Assembly (NCBI GenBank): GCA_022819505.1
Contig: JAJEHD010000018.1
Coordinates: 248,001 to 312,000, forward strand
Source of the DNA: Acidimicrobiia bacterium
Lineage (GTDB): Bacteria > Actinomycetota > Acidimicrobiia > Acidimicrobiales > Aldehydirespiratoraceae
Reading direction: 5' to 3'
Length of the DNA: 64,000 bases
This document shows, one piece after another, positions 19,713 through 27,116 of the stretch. The position numbers were made by a program, and so were the translations under genes. Positions within the stretch are counted from its first letter, which is position 1. The number at the start of each line of letters is the position of its first letter. Below the pieces are notes generated by a model, which saw nothing but the letters and a program-made list of their open reading frames with translations, searched no databases and was not told the DNA's origin.

Positions 19713-20192
19713 GTGCCGAAGCTCGACCCCGGCGGACTGCTGGCGCTGGCTTATGAGCAGGCCAGCAGGGGTCTGGCCGAGGGGGGAGTGCCCATCGGTG
19801 CTGTACTGGTCGACGCTGACGGCGCCGTGCTCGGAGCCGGGTGCAACGGCAATGTCCAGCAGGGCGACTTCCTGCTCCACGCCGAGACCGTCGCTATCGG
19901 GGACGCGGGCCCGCTGAGCGACTACTCCGGCACCACGCTGGTGACCACGATGACGCCCTGCTGGTACTGCTCGGGCCTGGTGCGGTTCCTCGGCATCGGC
20001 GCGGTGGTGGTGGGCGACAGCCAGAGCTGGTCCGACGAGGCCCTGGACTGGCTGGATTCGGCCGGCGTCTCCACCACCAGGCTGCACGACGAGGCCTGTG
20101 TGGCAATGTTCGCCGACTGGTTGGCGACCGACCCCGAGGTGTGGTCGACTGTGCCGTCCAGTGCGGGCGGGCGCAAAGACGGTCCTGGCTAG
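19713..20192 (+). CDS. Cytosine deaminase-like zinc hydrolase, yeast type
   Basis: A 159-residue CDA-fold deaminase. Zinc ligands are His56 and Glu58 as proton shuttle (LLHAE) and Cys83/Cys86 (TPCWYC). From memory it follows fungal cytosine deaminase closely. GVPIGAVLVDADGAVLGAG, LVTTMTPCWYCSGLVRFLG, VVVGDSQSW and a C-terminus of ADWLATDPEVW each have counterparts in that enzyme, including the end helix that covers the active site. The fungal enzyme converts cytosine to uracil and accepts 5-methylcytosine. The start is GTG 19713, twelve bases after the oxygenase stop. Position between oxygenase paralogues argues for a joint pathway. Confidence 0.82.
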   Translation: MPKLDPGGLLALAYEQASRGLAEGGVPIGAVLVDADGAVLGAGCNGNVQQGDFLLHAETVAIGDAGPLSDYSGTTLVTTMTPCWYCSGLVRFLGIGAVVVGDSQSWSDEALDWLDSAGVSTTRLHDEACVAMFADWLATDPEVWSTVPSSAGGRKDGPG

Positions 20193-20234
20193 AGTCGTGC
20201 CAGGCGCCGCGATGCCGAAAGGGGAGGGCTCACG

Positions 20235-21230
20235 ATGACGGTCTCAGCGGGGGTGGTTTCCCGGGTGCCGCTGGTGGACCTGTCAGGCGCGTTCGAGCCG
20301 GGGCCGCGCCGCGACGAGGCCGTGGACGTCATCGGCCGGGCATGCGAGGACGTGGGCTTTCTGGTGATCACCGGCCACGGCGTCGACGGCGGGGTGGTGC
20401 GGCGGATCGACGCAGCGTCGCGACGGTTCTTCTCCCTGCCCCACGAGGAGAAGCTGGCCTATGTCGGCACCACCGGCGTGTACCGGGGCTTCACGCCCTC
20501 CCAGGGCTCGGCCCTGGCGCTGTCGCGCGACGACGAGTCGCTGCCCGACCTGTGCGAGCTCTACACCGTCAACCGGTTCGACGACCCGGAAGTGGCGCAA
20601 CGGGCGGGCCTGCGCGAGGGGCGGGAGGGGTTCTTCGCCCCCAACATCTGGCCCGACGCCGAGCGGGTCCCGGGCTTCAAGGAGGCCTTCGAGGCCTACT
20701 ACGAGGTGATGGAGGGTCTGGCCGTCAAGCTTATGGGTCTGATGGCGCTGGCGCTGGACTTGGATCAGCACTGGTTCGACGACAAGATCGCCGACCACAT
20801 CACCAACCTGACCGTCAACCACTATCCGGCCCTCGACGCCCCGGCCGCGCCGGGACAGTTCCGCCGGGGAGCCCACTCGGACTGGGGCAGCCTGACGATT
20901 CTGTACCACGACGGCGGCCCCGGCCTCCAGATCAAGTCGCCCGAAGGGGACTGGGAGGACGTGCCGGTGGTAGCCGGTTCCTTCGTGGTGAATCTGGGGG
21001 ACCTGATGGCGGCGTGGACCAACGACCGCTGGGTGTCGACCCTTCACCGGGTGGTCACCCCCACCGGCGACCTCGGCGACCGGATCTCGATCGCGTTCTT
21101 CCATCAACCGACCTACGATGCTCGCATCGAGTGCATCCCCACCTGCACCTCCGCTGACGACCCGCCCCGCTACGAGCCGACCACCTCGGGTGGGTGGATC
21201 CTGTCGATGATTGAGAGGACCCTTTACTGA
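20235..21230 (+). CDS. 2-oxoglutarate/Fe(II) oxygenase, IPNS family (paralogue 2)
   Basis: A 331-residue paralogue most like copy 1: it shares the VVTPTGDLGDR segment and the LPHEEKLAYV block. The HSD...H...RxS residues are intact (AHSDWGS, STLHRVV, DRISIAFF). A strong AAAGGGGAGGG ribosome site precedes ATG 20235. Its TGA overlaps the ATG of copy 3 by one base (21230), so copies 2 and 3 are translationally coupled. Confidence 0.9.
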   Translation: MTVSAGVVSRVPLVDLSGAFEPGPRRDEAVDVIGRACEDVGFLVITGHGVDGGVVRRIDAASRRFFSLPHEEKLAYVGTTGVYRGFTPSQGSALALSRDDESLPDLCELYTVNRFDDPEVAQRAGLREGREGFFAPNIWPDAERVPGFKEAFEAYYEVMEGLAVKLMGLMALALDLDQHWFDDKIADHITNLTVNHYPALDAPAAPGQFRRGAHSDWGSLTILYHDGGPGLQIKSPEGDWEDVPVVAGSFVVNLGDLMAAWTNDRWVSTLHRVVTPTGDLGDRISIAFFHQPTYDARIECIPTCTSADDPPRYEPTTSGGWILSMIERTLY

Positions 21231-22231
21231 TGACGGTCTCGGCGGGGGTGGTCTCCCGGGTTCCGCTGGTGGACCTGTCGGGGGCGTTCGAGCCGGGACC
21301 GCGTCGCGATGAGGCCGTGGACACGATCCGGCGAGCCTGCGAGGACGTGGGCTTCCTGGTCATAACCGGCCACGGCGTGTCGGAACAGGACGTGGGGAGG
21401 ATCGATGACGCCGCCCGCCGGTTCTTCAACTTGCCCCTGACCGACAAGATGGACCTTGTATGCGATGTCGGCAACCGCAGGGGCTACAAGCCCGTGCAGA
21501 GTTCGACGCTGGGGCTCTCACGCGACGAGGAGACCCCGCCCGACCTCGCCGAGCTCTATCTCGTGAACCGGTTCGACGATCGTGAGGCGGCCCGGAGGGC
21601 GGGGCTGCGCGAGGGGCGGGAGGATTTCTTCGCCCCCAACGTGTGGCCTGCCCCGGAGCAGGTGCCGGGCTTCCGGGAGTCGTTCCTGGCCTACTACGCG
21701 GTGATGGAGGACCTGGCGGCCAGGATCATGGGGCTGATGGCGCTGGCGCTGGACCTCGACGAGCACTGGTTCGACGACAAGATCGCCGACCACATAACCG
21801 GTCTGGCCGCACTGCGCTATCCCGCTCTGGACGCGGCCCCGCTGCCGGGGCAGTTCCGCCGGGGCCCGCACTCGGACTGGGGCAGCCTCACCGTCCTTTA
21901 CAGCGATGGAGTGCCCGGCCTGCAGATCTTGTCGCCTGAGGGCGAGTGGGAGGATGTGCCCGCGGTTGCCGGCTCCTTCGTGATCAACATCGGCGACTTG
22001 ATGGCGGCCTGGACCAACGACCGCTGGGTCTCCACCCTGCACCGGGTGGTGGTGGCCGAAGGCGCCTGGGGCGAGCGCATCTCGGTGGCGTTCTTCCACC
22101 AGCCCACCTACGACGCTCGCATCGAGTGCATCCCCACATGCACCTCGCCCGACGACCCGCCCCGCCACGAGCCCATCACCTCGGGCGAGTGGCTCGACCT
22201 GATGATCCGCAAGACCACCACCTACAACTGA
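21230..22231 (+). CDS. 2-oxoglutarate/Fe(II) oxygenase, IPNS family (paralogue 3)
   Basis: A 333-residue paralogue. Its first 25 codons are nearly identical to copy 2 (MTVSAGVVSRVPLVDLSGAF). The substrate-side segments differ: RRGYKPVQSSTLGLSRDEET replaces YRGFTPS, and VVAEGAWGER replaces VVTPTGDLGDR. Iron and cosubstrate ligands are intact (PHSDWGS, STLHRVV, ERISVAFF). It pairs with copy 4 in these features, so the array seems to hold two substrate types. Confidence 0.9.
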   Translation: MTVSAGVVSRVPLVDLSGAFEPGPRRDEAVDTIRRACEDVGFLVITGHGVSEQDVGRIDDAARRFFNLPLTDKMDLVCDVGNRRGYKPVQSSTLGLSRDEETPPDLAELYLVNRFDDREAARRAGLREGREDFFAPNVWPAPEQVPGFRESFLAYYAVMEDLAARIMGLMALALDLDEHWFDDKIADHITGLAALRYPALDAAPLPGQFRRGPHSDWGSLTVLYSDGVPGLQILSPEGEWEDVPAVAGSFVINIGDLMAAWTNDRWVSTLHRVVVAEGAWGERISVAFFHQPTYDARIECIPTCTSPDDPPRHEPITSGEWLDLMIRKTTTYN

Positions 22232-22241
22232 GGGGGTTGCT

Positions 22242-23222
22242 GTGTCACGGGTGCCGCTGGTGGACCTGTCGGGAGCCTTCGAGCCGGGCCCACGGCGTGA
22301 CGCCGTGGTGAAGGCCATCCGGCAAGCGTGCGAGGACGTGGGTTTCCTTGTGATTACCGGTCACGGGGTGAATCCGGAGGAGGTGGGCCGCGTCGTCGAC
22401 GCGGCCCGGCGGTTCTTCGCCCTGCCTCTGGCCGACAAGATGCAGTCCCATAGCGACAGCGGGGACCGCCGGGGCTACAAGCCGTTGCATAGTTCGGCGC
22501 TGGCGCTGGCGCGCGAGCATCAGACTCCTCCTGACCTTGGCGAGTTCTACGTCATCAACCGGTTCGACGATCCCGAGGTGGCTCGCCGGGCCGGGTTGTG
22601 CGAGGGCCGGGAGGTGTTCTTCTCGCCCAACCTGTGGCCCGATCCCGACCTGGTACCCGACTTCCGGGAGTCGTTCCTGGGCTACTACCAGGTGATGGAG
22701 GATCTGGCGACGGGGCTCATGGGTCTGATGGCGCTCGCGTTGGGCCTCGACGAGCACTGGTTCGAGGACAAGATCGTCGACCACATCACCGGAATGTCGG
22801 CGGCCTGTTATCCCGCCTTGGAGGCGGCGCCGCTGCCCGGTCAGTACCGCCGGGGGCCGCATTCGGACTGGGGAAGCCTCACGATCCTGCACGACGACGG
22901 CGTGCCGGGCCTGCAGATCCTGTCGCCGGAGGGCGAATGGGAGGATGTGCCGACAGTGGAGGGCTCGTTCGTGGTCAACCTCGGCGACTTGATGGCGGCC
23001 TGGACCAACGACCGTTGGAGGTCCACTATGCATCGGGTGGTGGCGGCCGACGGAGCCTGGGGTGAGCGCATCTCGGTGGCCTTCTTCCACACTCCCGCCT
23101 ACGACGCGGTGATCGAGTGCATCCCGACCTGTGCTTCGCCCGATGATCCGCCCCGCTACGCGCCCATCACCGCTGGGGAGTGGCTGGAGGAGATGCTCCG
23201 CAAGACGACCACCTACAACTGA
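22242..23222 (+). CDS. 2-oxoglutarate/Fe(II) oxygenase, IPNS family (paralogue 4)
   Basis: A 326-residue paralogue starting at GTG 22242, ten bases after copy 3. It shares RRGYKPLHSSALALAREH, VVAADGAWGER and the C-terminus LRKTTTYN with copy 3. Catalytic residues are present (PHSDWGS, STMHRVV, ERISVAFF). It lacks the short MTVSAGV leader of copies 2 and 3. About 115 bases separate it from the ABC ATPase. Confidence 0.9.
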   Translation: MSRVPLVDLSGAFEPGPRRDAVVKAIRQACEDVGFLVITGHGVNPEEVGRVVDAARRFFALPLADKMQSHSDSGDRRGYKPLHSSALALAREHQTPPDLGEFYVINRFDDPEVARRAGLCEGREVFFSPNLWPDPDLVPDFRESFLGYYQVMEDLATGLMGLMALALGLDEHWFEDKIVDHITGMSAACYPALEAAPLPGQYRRGPHSDWGSLTILHDDGVPGLQILSPEGEWEDVPTVEGSFVVNLGDLMAAWTNDRWRSTMHRVVAADGAWGERISVAFFHTPAYDAVIECIPTCASPDDPPRYAPITAGEWLEEMLRKTTTYN

Positions 23223-23337
23223 GCGGACTGCCTCGCGGGTTTGGAGCGTGGAGCCATCCGGACCTAGCCTCGCCGGTGACGGCTGAGCAACAGCGATGGC
23301 CTGAGAGAGGCGATATGCAAGGGGGACTGACCTGGCT

Positions 23338-24099
23338 GTGAGCGACGCTGCGCCTGCCCTCAGGTTCGACAAGATCTCCATGACCTTCCCCGACGGCACC
23401 GAGGCCCTCGACGGGATCAGCTTCGGCGTCTCGATGGGAGAGTTCGTCACGATCGTGGGCCCTTCGGGCTGCGGCAAGTCCACGCTGTTGAGAATCGCTT
23501 CGGGCCTGCTGGAACCGACCTCGGGTCGGGTGGAGGCCGACCGCGAGCGGATCGGCTACGTCTTCCAGGACGCGACGCTTCTGGACTGGCGCAATGTTCA
23601 GAACAACGTCGAACTGCTCCCGCAGCTTCACGGGTTCCCGAAGGCCGAGAGGAAGCGGCTGGCCAGCGAGGCGATCGAGCTGGTCGGCCTGACCGGATTC
23701 GAGCGCCACTATCCGAAGTCTCTGTCGGGGGGCATGAAGATGCGGGTGTCCCTGGCCCGGACGCTGACGCTCGCCCCGCCGCTGTTCCTGTTCGACGAGC
23801 CCTTCGCGGCAGTGGACGAGATCACCCGCCAGCGGCTGAACGAGGAGACGCAGGCGCTCTTTCAGCGCGAGGGGTTCGCCGGCCTGTTCATCACCCACTC
23901 GATCAGCGAGGCCGTGTTCATGTCCACCCGGGTGATGGTCATGTCAGCGCGGCCGGGCCGGATCCTGTCCGAGTACGCGGTCCCGTTCAGCTATCCGCGC
24001 CAGGCGGAGTTGAGGTTCGACGCGAGGTTCGGCGAACTCTGTGGCGAGGTGTCGGTAGCGCTTGAGGGCGCCCATGCATCGGAGGCATCGGATGACTGA
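23338..24099 (+). CDS. ABC transporter ATP-binding protein, SsuB/TauB/ThiZ-like
   Basis: A 253-residue cytoplasmic ATPase for an import system. Walker A is GPSGCGKST (about 42-50). The Q-loop is FQDATLLDW, the signature is LSGGMKMRVSLARTL, and Walker B is LFLFDEPFAAVDE. The H-loop His lies in FITHSISEA. The start is GTG 23338; the upstream ATG at 23314 runs into a stop. The 3' end overlaps the permease start by eight bases. The type serves taurine, sulfonate, nitrate and pyrimidine-precursor importers. Confidence 0.9.
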   Translation: MSDAAPALRFDKISMTFPDGTEALDGISFGVSMGEFVTIVGPSGCGKSTLLRIASGLLEPTSGRVEADRERIGYVFQDATLLDWRNVQNNVELLPQLHGFPKAERKRLASEAIELVGLTGFERHYPKSLSGGMKMRVSLARTLTLAPPLFLFDEPFAAVDEITRQRLNEETQALFQREGFAGLFITHSISEAVFMSTRVMVMSARPGRILSEYAVPFSYPRQAELRFDARFGELCGEVSVALEGAHASEASDD

Positions 24100-24976
24100 G
24101 CAGCCCACCGGGATTGAACCGGTCGACGGCGACGCCGAGGTCGAGGCCGACACCGAGGAGAACGAGTCGCCCAAGGGCATGGGCGTCTGGGCCTATCTCG
24201 CACCTCTCATCACGTTCGTGTTGATCATCGGCGTGTGGTACTTCATCTCCTACGTGCGCATGGACGCAGTCCGCCGGCGCACCGCGCTCCCGGCGCCTCA
24301 CACGGTCTTCGAGGACGGCCTGCTCGTCTGGGAGGACCGCAAGGGCCTCAAGCCGATCCTCGAGGCGCTGCTGGTCACGAGCCGGGTGGCGCTCATCGGG
24401 CTGGGGATATCGATAGCGATCGGGGTGGTGCTGGCCATCGTGATGAACACCGCGAAGTGGGCCGAGCGGTCGATCTTCCCCTACGCCGTCATCATCCAGG
24501 TGACCCCCATCCTCGCTCTGGTGCCGCTGATCCGTAACTGGTACGGGTTCGGGATCCCGGCCCGGGTCGTGGTATGCGTGCTGATCGCGATCTTCCCGGT
24601 GATCACCAACACGCTGTTCGGGCTGCAGTCGGCCAAGGAGGGCCACCACGACCTGTTCACCCTCCATCACGCCGGCTGGTTGACGCGCCTGTGGCGCCTG
24701 GAGATGCCCGGCGCCATGCCCGCATTCCTGACGGGCCTGCGGATCGCGGCAGGTGGTTCCGTAATCGGGGCGGTCGTCGGCGACTTCTTCTTCCGCCAGG
24801 GAGAGATCGGGCTGGGCCGGCTCATCGACAACTACCAGAAGGACACCAGGATCCCGGAGCTGTTCACCGCCACGATCGTCGCGTGCCTGTTCGGGATCGC
24901 GATCTTCCTGATCGTGGGGTGGATCTCCACTCGAACGCTGAAGCACTGGCACGAGTCAGCACGGAACTACACGTGA
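24092..24976 (+). CDS. ABC transporter permease, SsuC/TauC/ThiX-like
   Basis: A 294-residue membrane permease. It has an acidic cytoplasmic N-terminus (about 1-30), then several hydrophobic helices starting with IGVWYF. The ATPase-docking EAA loop lies near residues 190-215 (HHAGWLTRLWRLEMPGAMPA). ATG 24092 was chosen because GGAGG ends about seven bases upstream; a longer frame begins at 24062. It is coupled to the ATPase by overlap and followed by the second binding protein. Confidence 0.88.
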   Translation: MTEQPTGIEPVDGDAEVEADTEENESPKGMGVWAYLAPLITFVLIIGVWYFISYVRMDAVRRRTALPAPHTVFEDGLLVWEDRKGLKPILEALLVTSRVALIGLGISIAIGVVLAIVMNTAKWAERSIFPYAVIIQVTPILALVPLIRNWYGFGIPARVVVCVLIAIFPVITNTLFGLQSAKEGHHDLFTLHHAGWLTRLWRLEMPGAMPAFLTGLRIAAGGSVIGAVVGDFFFRQGEIGLGRLIDNYQKDTRIPELFTATIVACLFGIAIFLIVGWISTRTLKHWHESARNYT

Positions 24977-25026
24977 GCGACCGTCTAGGTGGCTCACGAG
25001 AAATCGCCTAACCAAGGGGGAAACCA

Positions 25027-26160
25027 ATGAAATGTCGACCAATCGCAAGGTGTCTGGCCTTGCTGCTCGCGGTCGGTCTCGTGGCCGCGGCCTGCAGCGG
25101 CGGTGACGACGAGGAAGCGGCCTCGACGGTCTGCCCGACGAACCTGGTGATCCAGACGGACTGGTGGCCCGAGATCGAGCACATCGGCACCTACCAGCTG
25201 ATCGGCCCGAACGGGACCTCCGACCCGGAGACGTTCCGCTACAGCGGCCCGATCCAGGAGCAGTACAAGGTCGGCGGCATCGAGACCGTCGAGATTCGAG
25301 CCGGCGGCGACGCGATCTCGTTCAGCCCTGTCACCTCGGTCATGTACGAGGACAGCGACATCACCCTCGGATACGTCAACACGTCCGACGCGGCCAAGGA
25401 CGCCGGGACCAACCACGTCATAGGCGTGGCCAAGACGCTCGACATCAACCCGCAGATGGTGATGTGGAACCCGGCCCGCTACGACATCTCCGAGCCTGCC
25501 GACATGGCCGCGAGCGGGGCCCGGTTCCTGTACTTCGACGGCTCGACCTACGTCGACTTCATCGTGAGCTCCGGGTTCATGACCGAGGATCAGCTCGACC
25601 CGTCGTACGCCGGCGCACCCGACCAGTTCATCGAGAGCAACGGCGGGATAATCCAGCAGGGCTTCGCCACCAACGAGATCTACAAGTACGAGAACGAGAT
25701 CGAGTGGAACAACGGCGCCCCGGCCGATGTGGAGTTCTTCCTCATCCACGACTTGGGCTTCGAGGACTATCCGGCCATGTACAGCGTCCGCGCCGACCGG
25801 CTCGAGGAGCTCTCCGGGTGCCTGGAGCTGCTGGTGCCCAAGCTGGCCCAGGCGTGGGTCGACTTCTTCGCGGATCCCGATCCCATCGCCAACGCGCTCA
25901 TCTCGCTCAACGCCGAGTACAACACCTACTGGGAGCTGTCGACGGGCATCAACAACAAGGCCAAGGAGATGTTCGCCGACGGCATCATGGCCAACAGCCC
26001 CGACGGGACGTACTGCTCGATGGACGAGGGCCGCGTCAACGGGCTGATCGAGATCCTCAAGCCGACCTTCGACAACCGGGGCATCGAGTATCCCGACGAC
26101 CTGTCGGCCACCACCGTGGTGGACAACTCCTTCTGCGCGGGCGCGCCCGGTCTCAGCTGA
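25027..26160 (+). CDS. ABC transporter substrate-binding lipoprotein, THI5/NMT1-like (paralogue of 17393)
   Basis: A 377-residue lipoprotein with lipobox LVAAACS near residue 22. It is a clear paralogue of the product at 17393. LVIQTDWWPEIEHIGTYQL corresponds to the DWxPxxxHxxxY motif. VEIRAGG, INPQMVMWNP, QLDPSYAGAPDQFI and IQQGFATNE recur at equivalent positions. It lacks the Pro/Glu-rich spacer. It follows the permease directly and is therefore the default receptor, with the upstream paralogue perhaps giving a second ligand range. Confidence 0.85.
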   Translation: MKCRPIARCLALLLAVGLVAAACSGGDDEEAASTVCPTNLVIQTDWWPEIEHIGTYQLIGPNGTSDPETFRYSGPIQEQYKVGGIETVEIRAGGDAISFSPVTSVMYEDSDITLGYVNTSDAAKDAGTNHVIGVAKTLDINPQMVMWNPARYDISEPADMAASGARFLYFDGSTYVDFIVSSGFMTEDQLDPSYAGAPDQFIESNGGIIQQGFATNEIYKYENEIEWNNGAPADVEFFLIHDLGFEDYPAMYSVRADRLEELSGCLELLVPKLAQAWVDFFADPDPIANALISLNAEYNTYWELSTGINNKAKEMFADGIMANSPDGTYCSMDEGRVNGLIEILKPTFDNRGIEYPDDLSATTVVDNSFCAGAPGLS

Positions 26161-26184
26161 TCCTGTTCAGGCCTTGACATCGCC

Positions 26185-26220
26185 GCAGGCGGGGCGTCGC
26201 TCGTTCGGCGCCCCGCCTGC
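26185..26220 (+). terminator. Strong hairpin closing the transport/oxygenase cluster
   Basis: A perfect 12-bp inverted repeat (GCAGGCGGGGCG / CGCCCCGCCTGC) with a 12-base loop lies 25 bases after the binding-protein stop and 10 bases before the end of the converging VOC gene. There is no T-run, as is common in GC-rich actinobacteria. It probably serves as a bidirectional terminator. Confidence 0.65.
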
Positions 26221-26229
26221 CGGCGCGGC

Positions 26230-26586
26230 TCAACGCACGTACGCGCACAGGTCGAACAGGTTCCCGTCCGGGTCGGCGAGGTTGGCGATCTTGCCGTAGG
26301 GCTCGGTGCGGGTCGGCTGGCATTCGGACGCTCCGAGGGCGAGCAGCCTGGCAACCTCCGCGTCGAACTCGTCGGGGTGGCAGGCGAGGTCCAGGTGGAT
26401 GCTCCCAGCTATGTGGGCTCCCCTCTGGAGCCCGATCCGGCGCTGGCCGTCGGCGCTGGCCAGCACGATCCAGCGATCGCCGTCCTCGCGCTGGACTTCG
26501 ACGAGCCCGAGTGCCGCGCTCCAGAAGTCGGCCAGGTCGTCGGTGTTGGGCGAGTCGAGGGTGATTAGGTCGAAGGTCGCGGCCAT
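26230..26586 (-). CDS. VOC/glyoxalase-like domain protein
   Basis: A 118-residue single-repeat vicinal-oxygen-chelate protein. FDLITLDSPNTDDLADFWSA begins the first beta-alpha-beta unit. GSIHLDLAC and LADPDGNLFDLC are the usual metal-side strands, though I cannot be sure that a full metal-binding set is present. The start ATG 26586 gives the normal family N-terminus. Such short proteins include glyoxalases, antibiotic-binding proteins and many of unknown role. The PPOX gene lies upstream on the same strand. Confidence 0.8.
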   Translation of the reverse strand: MAATFDLITLDSPNTDDLADFWSAALGLVEVQREDGDRWIVLASADGQRRIGLQRGAHIAGSIHLDLACHPDEFDAEVARLLALGASECQPTRTEPYGKIANLADPDGNLFDLCAYVR

Positions 26587-26632
26587 GGCCGCAGTGTAGG
26601 TGGCCCGCGATTGGTGCCTGGAAGCGCCGGGC

Positions 26633-27064
26633 TCAGTCCCAGTCGGCGATGCCTCCGAAGCCGGCGATGCTGCTGGGCCGCAGCCGGACCACGCACTCGC
26701 CGGGCACGCCGTTGCGGGCTCCGAAGGCCTCGGCCTGGTCGGTGCCCATGTAGCGGCCGCCGACGACGGTGGCCACCCGCCGCACCTCGTTGAGGTTCTC
26801 GGTGAACTCGACGGTGCCGTCGACCTTGACGTAGGCGTAGGGCGGCTCCTCGATGTCGACCACCAGCGAGATGCTGGGGTTGCGCTGCATGGCCCGGGCC
26901 TTGCCGGTGCCGGCGGCAGTGTTGAACAGGATCTCGCCGTCCTCGACGGTGAACCAGATCGGCGCCACGTGGGGCCGACCGTCGGAGGCCACCCAGGCCA
27001 CCTTGCCGGTGCGGGTGCCGGTGCTGAGGAACTCAAGCGCCTCGGTTGTGGTCATCTGTCGCAT
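26633..27064 (-). CDS. PPOX-class (pyridoxamine-phosphate-oxidase-like) flavin/F420-binding protein
   Basis: A 143-residue split-barrel protein. TGKVAWVASDGRPHVAPIWF is the typical first strand pair and GEILFNTAAGTGKARAMQRN holds the cofactor-phosphate-contact strand. Members bind FMN, heme or the deazaflavin F420; in actinobacteria this short form is often an F420-dependent reductase. No F420-specific residue can be assigned by eye. It is on the same strand as, and 46 bases upstream of, the VOC gene. Confidence 0.82.
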   Translation of the reverse strand: MRQMTTTEALEFLSTGTRTGKVAWVASDGRPHVAPIWFTVEDGEILFNTAAGTGKARAMQRNPSISLVVDIEEPPYAYVKVDGTVEFTENLNEVRRVATVVGGRYMGTDQAEAFGARNGVPGECVVRLRPSSIAGFGGIADWD

Positions 27065-27116
27065 GGCTGCTCCCTTGACGAATCGATCCTTGCGCCGACG
27101 GCAGTATGCGCCGCGT

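Noticed and set aside
19841..21157. A 438-codon plus-strand frame over the deaminase and oxygenase 2
   Set aside because: It is a shifted reading of the deaminase and oxygenase genes, whose own frames have full motifs and ribosome sites.
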